From Candidatus Synoicihabitans palmerolidicus (lineage in GTDB: Bacteria > Verrucomicrobiota > Verrucomicrobiia > Opitutales > Opitutaceae): 64,000 nucleotides of DNA. The notes below the pieces were generated by a model that saw only the letters and a program-made list of their open reading frames with translations, had not been told where the DNA came from and ran no database searches. The position numbers were made by a program, and so were the translations under genes. This document shows positions 31,839 through 41,016 of this stretch, one piece after another. The stretch is taken from assembly GCA_020809425.1 (NCBI GenBank), contig JAGGDC010000001.1:1550001-1614000 (forward strand), given 5' to 3'. Within the stretch, counting starts at the first letter, position 1. Every line of letters begins with the position of its first letter.

Positions 31839-32552
31839 TTACTCGGTGAACTCATCAAATTCCTTCTCTTTCGCCTTCTCCGCGGCCAGTTCTTCCGCCA
31901 CCTTTGGATCGAGGGCAGCCTCTTTCTCCTTCAACCGACGCTCCCTATAACGGAGATCCTCCTCCCATTGCTCCAATTCGGTTTCAGTCAGTTGCTGCTC
32001 CTGAACTTTTTAGAAAAGTCGGTTTTCACTCTCCTCCAAGAAGGCTTCGCGCTCCTTGAGTCCTTGTCGCTGCTCCTTGATCGAAATTTCCTGCCGCTCG
32101 AGCTCCTCTTTCAGCTTCACCATCGCCACTTTTTCTTCCACGGAGATCGGGGTTTTTACCGGGGAAGCTTTTCGGCCTGCTTCCAATACCTGCTCGCGAG
32201 CCCTAGCAAGGCCTCAATTTCTGCGAACTCGCGCTGTTGTTCGACCAACTTTACTTCCAGCTCATCACAGGCTCGTTCCCGTTCTTCAATCGAGTTTCAA
32301 GTTCGCGCAGAGATTTCTCCAGTTCTGCCGATTGCGTCGCCGCAATTCGTGTTTCACCGGTTCCCCATGAAGAACGAGAGGCTTGCACGATTTCGTTGAT
32401 TTCTCGCGAGCGACTTGTGCGGCGGCAGTGTGATTCTGCACGACCTTGGCTCGTCTCTTGAGCGCTAAATGCGTTCCTCCCATGATCGGAGGACGACTCG
32501 GAAAACGAAGTTTGTCCGTGTTGGAGGAATTTTGGGACGGCATGTCGGCCAT
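31839..32552 (-). pseudogene. Long coiled-coil protein, broken
   Basis: Minus-strand pieces give a Glu/Lys-rich heptad protein: TAAAQVAREINEIVQASRSS, KLKEELERQEISIKEQRQ, LRYRERRLKEKEAALD, ending EFDEFTE. A TAA at 32010-32012 is in frame (ENRLF-stop-KVQEQQ, probably GAA changed to TAA), and frameshifts lie near 32225 and 32385. It begins 3 bp after the preceding gene's stop. It is probably the third gene of a ParA operon. Confidence 0.6.
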
Positions 32553-32555
32553 TTT

Positions 32556-33437
32556 TTATCCTCGTCCCAACAATCGGGCCAACCAGCCAACTTTTTTTTC
32601 CGGGACTACACCGCTGACGTGGGACTCCAGTAATTTCACGACCAGCGTCTCGTTTGATGGATCCTCCAGCACCATGACTTCGCGGCTCAATGGCACGCCC
32701 TGCGCGATCCGCTTTTCGATGGAAGCCAGGTCTTCTCTAAATAACTCAACCAATCGTTTCGTGTGCTCGGTCGCCTGTCGGGACGGAACCGCTCCCCGTT
32801 CGGCAAACACCGTTCGCTCCATGGGTGTCATATCAACGACCACTGCACCCAATGCCTCGATGAGATGGAGACCTTTGCGTCCGACGCGGAACGGTAAAAA
32901 CTTGACAATAGCATCTTCGTCCACGCGAGACAAGGCGTTGAGTAATTCTCGGAAATCTCCTCCCACGATCGCGTTTTGTGACATATTGTGGGCAAATACG
33001 GCGAATTCAGACAACGTGGAAAGATTTTCTAATTTGCAGAATTCTTTGGTCCCGTCCGCCAGACTCGTAAATTCGACGGGAAAATCCGCCGGGATCCCTA
33101 GTTTTTCCAAATTCTCCAACAAGGGATTACTGGCGGCCGCCGCCTCACTGTGCTCGACCATATCCCCAAACGGGTCATCAAACGCCAAGGTTTCCTGTAA
33201 AATCGTGATGAGACTATCAATGGTGCCGGCCGGGTATCCGTGGGCGTCCAGCAGTGCTACCGCATCACCGTAGTCCAAATCAATGTAATCGGCCGGACAA
33301 TCGACTTTGTCGTGCCCAGGCCATTTGGGACCATCGAGGTTCTCGGCCAAGCTAGAGAGCCCGGTATCGACCATGATGGACGACGCAAACGCCGTCCGAG
33401 CTTCGTCCCATTTTTTGATAGCTGCAGATTCAGGCAT
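32556..33437 (-). CDS. Uncharacterised protein encoded between ParA and a coiled-coil protein
   Basis: The 293-aa protein has no signal peptide or membrane segment. It is acidic, with a helical N-terminal half (SLITILQETLAF, NPLLENLEKLGIPADFP), a middle TLSEFAVFAHNMSQNAIVGG, and a C-terminal ALGAVVVDMTPMERTVFAER then KKVGWLARLLGRG, whose basic amphipathic end could touch membrane or a partner. I recognise no family. It starts 11 bp after the ParA stop, so the two are surely co-transcribed. It is intact while the third gene is broken. Confidence 0.75.
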   Translation of the reverse strand: MPESAAIKKWDEARTAFASSIMVDTGLSSLAENLDGPKWPGHDKVDCPADYIDLDYGDAVALLDAHGYPAGTIDSLITILQETLAFDDPFGDMVEHSEAAAASNPLLENLEKLGIPADFPVEFTSLADGTKEFCKLENLSTLSEFAVFAHNMSQNAIVGGDFRELLNALSRVDEDAIVKFLPFRVGRKGLHLIEALGAVVVDMTPMERTVFAERGAVPSRQATEHTKRLVELFREDLASIEKRIAQGVPLSREVMVLEDPSNETLVVKLLESHVSGVVPEKKVGWLARLLGRG

Positions 33438-33448
33438 TGTTGGTTAAT

Positions 33449-34336
33449 TTATCCGTTCAAATCGTCGCCATGGCGAAGCAGTGCAGCCGCAACTTTGCGA
33501 TAATCATCAACCACCGTTTCATCGCCACCCGAATCCATGTTCGTGTTCACCATGGCCACCGGCAGCCCCAAGGTCACGGCCCGACGCACAATCATGGCGT
33601 CACGCACGTGTTGACCAAACAATTTAGCCTTTGGGGCCACTCGTTTGGCGCTCCGATACTGGTTCAGACGCAGTTGCATTCGCATGCGAGGCACATCGAT
33701 ATCCACCCCTGTTTTGATCGAGTTAAAAATGATACCTTGCACCTGCGCCGGCACGCCTTGGGCACTTATTCGAAAACTTACGCTCAGTTGGTGGAATTTG
33801 CCTAATTTCTCCACTAGCAAGGTGAACTCAATCAAGCTGAGCGCGTCCGGATTGGAGGGGACATAGATTTCATTCGCACAGAAAATACCGCACTGTGAAG
33901 CCCGTAAGATATTGGGCGGGCAATCAAAGAGGATGAAGTCGTAGGCATCTTCGATTTCGGCCAGTTGATCCCGGAAAATCACATATGGAGGCCGAGACGG
34001 TTCGCCCCGATACTCGTTCTCCAAATTGACCAAATTAAAAGTCGTGGTGACGATGTCCAAACCCGGCAGGCTACTCTCATCGTTTTTGCTCCACACGACG
34101 TCTTTCACCCTCTGCGTCGCAGGTTCGAAAATCGAATAGATTGCCCCTTCGCTGGAAGCGTTGATTTTGTTCCAGCGATCCAATCTCAGCAGCCAAATCG
34201 ACGCATTGGACTGGGTATCAAAATCATAGATGAGCACTCGTTTTCCGAGGATGGCCAAACTGGTCGCGATGTTGACCAAGAGGGACGTTTTACCGACCCC
34301 GCCCTTGTGATTTATGAACGCAATTTTTCGAGCCAT
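33449..34336 (-). CDS. ParA/MinD-family ATPase
   Basis: The 295-aa product has the deviant Walker A motif (NHKGGVGKTS, residues 9-18), Walker A' (YDFDTQSNAS) and Walker B (YDFILFDCPPN). ParA ATPases position DNA, clusters or protein machines by patterning on nucleoid or membrane. No ParB-like gene or parS-like site is seen nearby, so it is unlikely to be a plasmid partition ATPase; co-transcription with an unknown protein and a coiled-coil protein suggests positioning of some other cargo (inference). An extra arginine/lysine-rich stretch (LRLNQYRSAKRVAPKAK) may bind DNA. Confidence 0.88.
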   Translation of the reverse strand: MARKIAFINHKGGVGKTSLLVNIATSLAILGKRVLIYDFDTQSNASIWLLRLDRWNKINASSEGAIYSIFEPATQRVKDVVWSKNDESSLPGLDIVTTTFNLVNLENEYRGEPSRPPYVIFRDQLAEIEDAYDFILFDCPPNILRASQCGIFCANEIYVPSNPDALSLIEFTLLVEKLGKFHQLSVSFRISAQGVPAQVQGIIFNSIKTGVDIDVPRMRMQLRLNQYRSAKRVAPKAKLFGQHVRDAMIVRRAVTLGLPVAMVNTNMDSGGDETVVDDYRKVAAALLRHGDDLNG

Positions 34337-34540
34337 GAGAAATCCGACCTCAACGTGACCAAAGCGCAGAAGTCCGATGATTGGACGATGGAATCGTGCC
34401 CCCCTGCTGCCCAGTCTAAAAGCATAATACTTTCATTTGACGATTTATTCGCAACTGCATCTTAACGGGCCACTTGTCACCTGATGGTCGCTGAATCGAC
34501 ATCACGTCGCCATGCATTTCACTCAAAATGGTGGTCAATC

Positions 34541-34945
34541 GTGCAACGGAAACCTCCATATATCCTCAGTGTTGATGACGAACCTGATGTGACCGACATC
34601 ATCGCCTTCAACCTTCGACGCCACGGATATGAAGTGTCTACCGCCGCCACTGGACGCGAGGCATTGGATGCCATCGCCACCCGCCGGCCTGACCTGGTGC
34701 TGTTGGACTTGATGCTCCCGGATGTGGATGGCTTCGCTGTTTGCTAATTTTTACGCCGTCGCCCGGAAACCGCCACCCTTCCGATTGTCATTGTGTCCGC
34801 ATGGAGTGAGCCTGATGCCCGTCACTTGGGGCTCGAACTCGGCGCAATCGATTTTCTCAATAAGCTGTTTAGCCCCCGCTATTTGGTGGAACGCGTAAAC
34901 TCGCTGCTTTGGCCCGGTGGACGTTCGCCCACGTTACACACTTGA
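34541..34945 (+). pseudogene. CheY-like response regulator receiver with in-frame stop
   Basis: GTG at 34541. The first half is a good receiver domain (ILSVDDEPDV, then DLVLLDLMLPDVDGFAVC with the phospho-acceptor Asp in LLDLM). A TAA at 34745-34747 follows, and the same frame continues normally: FLRRRPETATLPIVIVSAW, GAIDFLNKLFSPRYLVERV, to a TGA at 34943. The family usually reads CEFLRR here, so GAA to TAA is likely. A single stand-alone receiver with no kinase beside it. Confidence 0.8.
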
Positions 34946-34977
34946 TTTGATGGTTCGGTCGCTGACATTGAGCGGTC

Positions 34978-35460
34978 ATGATCGATAAATCCCAGCTGGT
35001 GACCGCATTGGTGCAACAACTCGAAGTGGATTTGGATTTGCAGATGCGAGCCGCCATGATGGCCCGTGACGAGGCGACCAACGCAGAAAGCCGAGCCAAA
35101 AGTAAATGGGACACTCGTGGTCAGGAAGCGGCATATCTCGCCGCAGGTCAGGCCAAACTGGCCGAGGAGCTCGGGCATGCCATCGCCGTCTATAGAACGA
35201 TGACGCTCCCGGACACCCGCCCCCCGGCCCGCTTGCAAGTGGGAAGCGTTTGTACCATCGAATGCGCTGGCGGCAACTTACACGGGTTTATCGGACCCCG
35301 GACGGGAGGCACCCAATTTGTGGTCGCGGACGTGACTTATACGGTGGTCACACCAGCATCTCCTCTGGGTCGCGCTGTGCTCGATCATCGAGCAGGCGAG
35401 ACCGTGTATCTTGTGGCGAGAGGCAAACCCCAACCGCATCGCATCGTCGCCACGTTCTAA
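34978..35460 (+). CDS. GreA/GreB-like transcription factor domain protein
   Basis: The 160-aa product has an N-terminal helical hairpin (AMMARDEATNAESRAKSKWD, then AAYLAAGQAKLAEELGHAI) followed by a small FKBP-like C-terminal domain (TPASPLGRAVLDHRAGETVYL) resembling the GreA/GreB C-terminus. Gre factors bind the RNA polymerase secondary channel and stimulate transcript cleavage. The hairpin is more basic than in true GreA, so it may be a Gre paralogue with another role. It is intact, 32 bp after a dead response regulator. Confidence 0.7.
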   Translation: MIDKSQLVTALVQQLEVDLDLQMRAAMMARDEATNAESRAKSKWDTRGQEAAYLAAGQAKLAEELGHAIAVYRTMTLPDTRPPARLQVGSVCTIECAGGNLHGFIGPRTGGTQFVVADVTYTVVTPASPLGRAVLDHRAGETVYLVARGKPQPHRIVATF

Positions 35461-35486
35461 TTCTTGGTTCCGGCGGATTGAGTCGT

Positions 35487-36168
35487 TTAAGACCGATCCA
35501 ACGAAAAATATATCGGCACCGTCATGCGAAATGAGACGGCTTGCCCATGGCGTTTCCCTGGTTCAAACCGCCACCGTCTCACCGCCTCGACCGCGGCTCG
35601 TACGAATTCGGGTCGATCCGAATTAGAGGCGCTGGCGCTGGTGACTCGACCATCCCGACCTACAATAAAACTCACTTCGACTCGACCGCCTTTCCCTTCC
35701 CGACGCATGGTGTCGGGATAACTCGGTGGGGGTTGCAACCGCGTTTGTGGGATTTGGTCCACCCCATCGACGCCAAACACGCCTTCGATACCTGCTCCTC
35801 CACCCCATAGCTCTCCGTTGCCCGGAGATTGCACGTTTTGGGTGATGCTGTTGACGGGACGAATTACGGGGAGTTCAGGTAGACCTCTAGGTGAAGGTCG
35901 CGGGGGGGAAGTTCGGGGTCCGGTTACGGATTTTCGGTTTAAATGCGTCACTCTGGTCACTCGATGATCTCGTCGCCTGACGAACCACGGCTTCAATCGG
36001 TTCGAGTGGTTCCGGTGGCAGAATGAAGGGTATGGTTTTCACTGCTTCGACATCGATTCAGACCGTCTTGTCGAAACTCGTATCGACGCGCTTTTCATTG
36101 AATCCGAAAAGCACCAGGCCGTGCAGTGAAAGCGCGATTAGCGCAGGAACAAACAAGGGTGATTTCAT
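35487..36168 (-). pseudogene. TonB-family energy transducer, broken
   Basis: Start ATG 36168: MKSPLFVPALIALSLHGLVLF is the N-terminal membrane anchor. A TGA at 36058-36060 is in frame; after it the Pro-rich linker continues (TIPFILPPEPLEP). A frame change occurs at a G7 tract near 35910. The C-terminal TonB domain then reads GRVEVSFIVGRDGRVTSASA and EAVRRWRFEPGKRHGQAV. The family couples the proton-motive force to outer-membrane receptors. Two lesions leave no functional product. Confidence 0.75.
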
Positions 36169-36281
36169 AGTTATCGGGGTTCTCGTCATAAACGTGTCCC
36201 GTGATGACTTTATTAGAACCCACCCGTATATTTCGGATGGCACCTCCGCTTGATCCGGTTGTCATGCAGGGAGTCTCTACT

Positions 36282-38670
36282 ATGTGCATTCGTATGTTAC
36301 GCCCCCATCCCATCTTTATCGCGCTCGCCGCGGCAGGTGTCCTCAGTCTCCCTGGCGCACCGACCCCGACAACTGGCTCCGCGTTGCCTCTGGCGCTTCG
36401 AGAAGTGAATCCAGATTGGTTATCCAGTGGCGTTTTTAGAATATTTGATGCCACCGGACAGTTTCCCTCTTCGGCCACGGGGTCTTCGACCACAGCCCGA
36501 GACGCATTGCCCTCGCATGCCCCCGCCAAAGGAACTCCGGCGGATACATTATCGCCGTGGGTCACCGCTAACACGCGTCTCGGTGAAGATCCGCCTGAGC
36601 TTCCGGATGAAAGTCACCAGCAAGCCGAGCCGCATGTTTTTCGCAGCCTCGTCAACCCTGCCCGTCTTCTGGCGACATTCCAAGAGGGACGATTCAGCGA
36701 TGGTGGGGCGATTTCTTGTGGCTATGCCTTGAGCGAAGATGGCGGTCGCAATTGGACCCGCTCGCTCATCCCCAATCTCACCCAAGTGAGCGGCGGCAGC
36801 TATTTTCGAGCGACCGATCCCGTGGCCGCGATAGATCTCAACGGAACGTTGTTTCTCAACACGCTCAACGCGCGCGACGAAGCTTTCTCGTTAGCCGATC
36901 TCACCGTGGTTCGTTTCACCGATGCGGGTCAGTCATGGAGCGACCCGGTCATCGTTTTCTGTCCCCCTAATCAGCAGGTATTTCCCGACAAAAACTGGAT
37001 GACGGTAAATGACTACAGCGAGACGCCCTCTGCCAATCGACTCGCCGTGACGTTCACGACTTTCACCAGCACAGCCGCCGGCGCCGCGAGGGGAAACAAT
37101 TTGCGATGCTCTACCAGTGACGACGGAGGCGCATCTTGGTCCGTGCCGGCTTTCATTACCCCCGAGGGGAACCAGAACCAAGCGACGCAACCTCTCTTCT
37201 TGCCGGATGGATCCCTGGTTGTCCCTTACCGCACATTTACTGCCTCGGTCGCATTTCGCATCGAATGCAAACGTTCGGTCGATGGGGGTATCACCTGGCC
37301 CACCTCGCCCACCGTCATCGCCAATGTCCCGAATCCTTGGGATGACCCCAGCGTTCGCGATGGCACATTTCTAATTTCCGCCACCGTGGCCCGCGAAACA
37401 GGGGAGCTTTTTGTCACTTGGACTTCTGCCGTGGCAGGCTCATCCCGCATCAACATATCCAAGTCATCCGATAATGGAGCCTCGTGGTCCAATGCGACGG
37501 TTGTCAACGAATCTGCCACCGAACGCTCTGCGTTCAATCCCGCGGTAGCGTGTTCGCTGGATGGTCGGACCGTCACCGTTTCCTGGATGGATACTCGCAA
37601 CGCTCCCGATGGTCGCAACTCCGTTGATATGTATGCTTCAACCAGCACCGACGGAGAAACGACCTGGTCCAACAATTTCCGCTTGTCCGATCGCACCACG
37701 GATGCCCGTCTGGCCCAAACGACCTCGCGGGGTTACATGCTCGGAGACTACTACGGCCTCGCCGCCGGACCGAATATAACGACTGCGAGCGTAGCGGTTT
37801 GGGTGGACACTCGCACGGGACAGGCCGACCCCGTAGCGACTCGCTTCAATCCCGTGCCCGGTAGCTCGTACGAAGATTGGCGCCGCGCACACTTCATGCC
37901 CACGGTCCCTTCCGCCGATGACCTCAGTGGTCCTGAAAGTGATGGGGACGCAGATGGTATCGCGAATGGGTTCGAATACCTTTGTGCTCTCGATCCGCAT
38001 GTCCCTGATCACGGCACCTTATTCGAGCTCACTTTCCTCGACGAGGTCGTACATATTTTAGAGCCACGGCACTCTGATCGAGCAGATCTGGAGGTCAACG
38101 CCTTCGAGGTCTTGTCGGATCGAGTGACTTGGATTACGCCATTATCGCTCCCGAGTTTTGCGCCATTGCAGCCCGGTGAAGCAGGCTTTGATACCAGGGG
38201 ATTCGACGGGGCTCCCCTTTGGCTTCGCCGCCGAATCGCAATTGATGGGGTTGACCTAATTTCCGCCGAACCGTTACTGGTTCGCAGTGACGCGACCCTG
38301 GTTAATCTCTCCACTCGGGCGCTCGCTGGGGCGGGAATCAACCAGCTGATTCCGGGGTTTGTAACTGCCGGGGGCAATCTGAGCACAGTGATTCGGGCGA
38401 TCGGACCAGGGCTTGATGAATTTGACGTGCTCAATATGTTGGATGACCCACGCCTTCAGCTCGAACCTGCTCCCGTTTCCGAGCCGTTCAGCAATGATAA
38501 CTGGGGCGACACGGGGGGCCCGGACAACGAAGATTTCGCGAAGGTTGGCGCATTTGCTTTGATGGAAGGGAGTTTGAATTCCGCCCTGCTCGCCTTGCTT
38601 TCTCCAGGCTCGAGCACGGTGCTTATTTCGGGTCAAGGCGGGGCGACCGGCGTTGCTCTCGCCGAGCTCT
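36282..38670 (+). pseudogene. BNR/sialidase-type secreted protein, 3' end replaced
   Basis: Start ATG 36282 with AGGGAG eight bases upstream; signal peptide [19 protein letters not shown]. Several BNR/Asp-box motifs are visible ([46 protein letters not shown]), the fold of sialidases and related propellers. After a DSDGDADG-type Ca-binding stretch comes a C-terminal repeat common in Verrucomicrobiota secreted proteins ([37 protein letters not shown]). This normally ends within a few residues (VEVYD-like); here it runs into the 115-bp repeat, which is open in this frame. Only the last residues are lost, so it may still fold. Confidence 0.75.
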
Positions 38671-38785
38671 ACCTCAATCCCGCCAATCATCAATCCCAAT
38701 ATCAAACGTATAGTATTCATTATAGTGCATTAGGAGAAAGGGAACCACTCCCTCTCAGCCTGTGCACTCAGTGTTGGACTGCGGC
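38671..38785 (+). repeat. 115-bp repeat, copy R4 (solo)
   Basis: Same sequence as R1-R3, here without an IS. It contributes 38 codons (from LNPANHQSQ to CWTAA) without a stop and joins the sialidase-like gene to an unrelated gene's 3' part. Confidence 0.92.
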
Positions 38786-39401
38786 AAGTTCGGCCTTGCG
38801 TGCCACGTTGGACACTTTTTGCACTGAGGGCCCCAAGGGCTGGGCTTTCACCCAAACCACCACCGCTGCAGGCCGCACCCGAGTCGAAAAATTTGACCCT
38901 TTAAAACCTGACCATCTGAAAATGGATCTGGTTTCTGAGAATGGTAATCCTGCTGATGCGAGCGAATTGCGCCGTTATCGCGATCAGCAAACCCGCCGCA
39001 CTGGCGGGCAGAATGCACCCAATGTGAAGGAGCAGCTCGATTACGAGTCCGCCGAGCTCCAATCCGATGATGGCGAGCGCCAAACATGGTATTTCCGCCT
39101 CCGGCCTTGCGCGGCCGATGACAGCCCCGCCGAGCACATGGACGCGACTCTGAGTTTTCATCTACCCTCTCAAACCATCGAGCAAATCGAGTTGGCCAAT
39201 TTCGAACCCTTTTCGCCAGTGCTTGGTGTAAAGGTCGAAACCGCTCGCTCCATCATTCATTATTCCCTCCCCTCCGGGGAGACGCCCAGTCTCCTCCAAT
39301 CCATTGATGTGACGATTCGCGGACGGGCTTTCTTTTTCAAATCCCTCGATTCCGATATGGTGGTTGCGTATTCGGATCATAACTACGTAGTCAAATCCTG
39401 A
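38786..39401 (+). pseudogene. Exported-type protein of unknown family, N-terminus replaced
   Basis: About 205 residues after the repeat: [75 protein letters not shown]. The alternating beta strands and the 'VEKFDP' start recall lipoprotein-carrier (LolA-like) folds, but I cannot place it in a family. The missing part would be only the start codon and signal peptide. It ends 4 bp before the next gene, so it belonged to that operon. Confidence 0.5.
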
Positions 39402-39405
39402 CGTC

Positions 39406-40971
39406 ATGGCTTCCCTTCCCTTCGCTTTTCCGATGCTCGCCGATTCGGATCCTCTTACCGCCTGGGCTCATCGTCCAACCACCGATTTTCCCGGCCGTGC
39501 TCAAATTGATTCCCGCACCACGATCATAGTCCCGGTTTATGGTCACGCCGATCACGGACTGGGTCTGTCACTTGATGTCGAAGAGGTCCTTGGAGCTGCC
39601 GTTCTCCGTCGGGCAAGTAAACAGTGGACGAATGAAATTCCGCTCCTTGTACTACCCCCAATTCGATTTGCACTGGCGCCCTACCCGCCAGCTCTGGGCG
39701 CGCTCGATCCCGAAACTTCCCACGAATTCATTCGCGAAGTCGTGGAGGGAATTCAGTCCAGCGGTTATCGCAAAATCGTTTTCTGGTCCACCAGTCCATG
39801 GAATGGTGAATTGATCGATGCGGCCTCCCGTGACGCCCGGGTGGATCTCGGTTTGCAAACCTTTGTGATCGAAATCAAAGGCGTCGGTTTGAATTTACAT
39901 CCCAGTAGTAGTGATCGTTCCGTCGCCCAAGCCATAGTGGCGCTTCAATTGGAGCAAGCTCCCGAGTTACCACCATTGGAAGCGCCCACCGCGACCGATT
40001 CCACTTTTCGCCCTGGTAAAAGGGTTAAATCTCCCCCGGTCCAGTATGATACCGGGATCGATGCAGTCGCTGCACTGAATTCGGCGGCCGATCAGTTGGC
40101 CGGGCTCTTGGGCGAAATTGACGCTCGTGCGCCACTTGGACGTACTGATCACCGTGCCGTCGCGGTACCTCCGTCCGTATCTTGGTCGGAAAATTCGTCT
40201 GCACTCTACCCCTCCAGCCGACGCACCACCTATTTGCCTGCCCTTACGGCTAACCAGTTGAGCGGGCTTCCTGCCAAGTCCACCGAGCTGGTCGTTATCC
40301 CGGTTGGCGCGATCGAACAACACGGCGCCCACCTCCCCGTCAGCGTCGATGCCATGATCGCCGAAAGCGCGAGCATCGGCTTGGCTTCGCGACTAGGCGA
40401 ATCTCACCCTGTGTGGTTTGGTCCGAGCATCACCTACGGCAAGAGTAACGAACACGACGGTTATCCCGGAACGATCTCTATATCCGCGCGCACGCTGCGG
40501 CGCGTGGTCCGAGCGGTGGTAATGAATTTGCATGATCTTGGATTTTGTCAGTTTGCCCTGCTTAACACCCACGGGGGCAATAGCGCAGTTTTGGTTTACA
40601 CTCTGCGTGAGCTCCAAATGGAGCTGGATATTCGAGCAGGAATGCTTCGTCTCCCCTCCAGTCCCGAGTTGTCCGAGCAAGAGAATACTTGGGGTTTTCA
40701 CGCTGGAGAATGGGAGACAGCGGTGATGCTCGCAATCGCTCCAGAGCTGGTGCGAATGACAAAGGCCATCTGCCACTACCCGGCCCATTTGGAGGATCCC
40801 GGGAAGCTGCATCCCGAAAATGCCCCGGCTATTTTTTCGTGGCAGACGCAGGATATTGCACCTGGCGGCGTGATGGGAGATGCCCCGGCGGCGACGGCCG
40901 AAAAGGGGATTCGATGGCTAAACTCCGCCTTGGATTCGGTGGCGAATCAAATCCGCCTTCTCTTGCCTTAA
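39406..40971 (+). CDS. Double creatininase-domain protein
   Basis: The 521-aa product holds two creatininase-family modules. The N-terminal one (residues about 15-180) keeps the fold pattern (TTIIVPVYGHADHGLGLSLD, KIVFWSTSPWNGELIDAA) but lacks the GAxEQHGxHLP motif and most metal ligands. The C-terminal one (about 285-515) has all: VGAIEQHGAHLP, SVDAMIAE, LLNTHGGNS, GFHAGEWETA. Creatininase-like hydrolases cleave cyclic amides and formamides with two metal ions. A dead plus a live domain suggests a pseudo-dimer. Substrate unknown. Confidence 0.85.
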   Translation: MASLPFAFPMLADSDPLTAWAHRPTTDFPGRAQIDSRTTIIVPVYGHADHGLGLSLDVEEVLGAAVLRRASKQWTNEIPLLVLPPIRFALAPYPPALGALDPETSHEFIREVVEGIQSSGYRKIVFWSTSPWNGELIDAASRDARVDLGLQTFVIEIKGVGLNLHPSSSDRSVAQAIVALQLEQAPELPPLEAPTATDSTFRPGKRVKSPPVQYDTGIDAVAALNSAADQLAGLLGEIDARAPLGRTDHRAVAVPPSVSWSENSSALYPSSRRTTYLPALTANQLSGLPAKSTELVVIPVGAIEQHGAHLPVSVDAMIAESASIGLASRLGESHPVWFGPSITYGKSNEHDGYPGTISISARTLRRVVRAVVMNLHDLGFCQFALLNTHGGNSAVLVYTLRELQMELDIRAGMLRLPSSPELSEQENTWGFHAGEWETAVMLAIAPELVRMTKAICHYPAHLEDPGKLHPENAPAIFSWQTQDIAPGGVMGDAPAATAEKGIRWLNSALDSVANQIRLLLP

Positions 40972-41016
40972 AGCGATTGGAGCGTCTAAGAACCGCGGTC
41001 GATCCGTACGCTACGT

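Noticed and set aside
31755-32399. Leucine/phenylalanine-rich plus-strand ORF resembling a membrane protein
   Set aside because: It is the antisense of a Glu/Lys-rich coiled-coil gene; GAG/GAA/AAG codons read backwards as Leu and Phe.
33449-34336. Plasmid or integrated-element partition locus
   Set aside because: No ParB, parS-like repeats, replication initiator or integrase nearby; flanking genes are chromosomal.
36201-39401. A single 1066-aa sialidase fusion protein
   Set aside because: The middle 38 codons are the 115-bp repeat found at three other places, so the fusion is made by a repeat and not by a designed gene.
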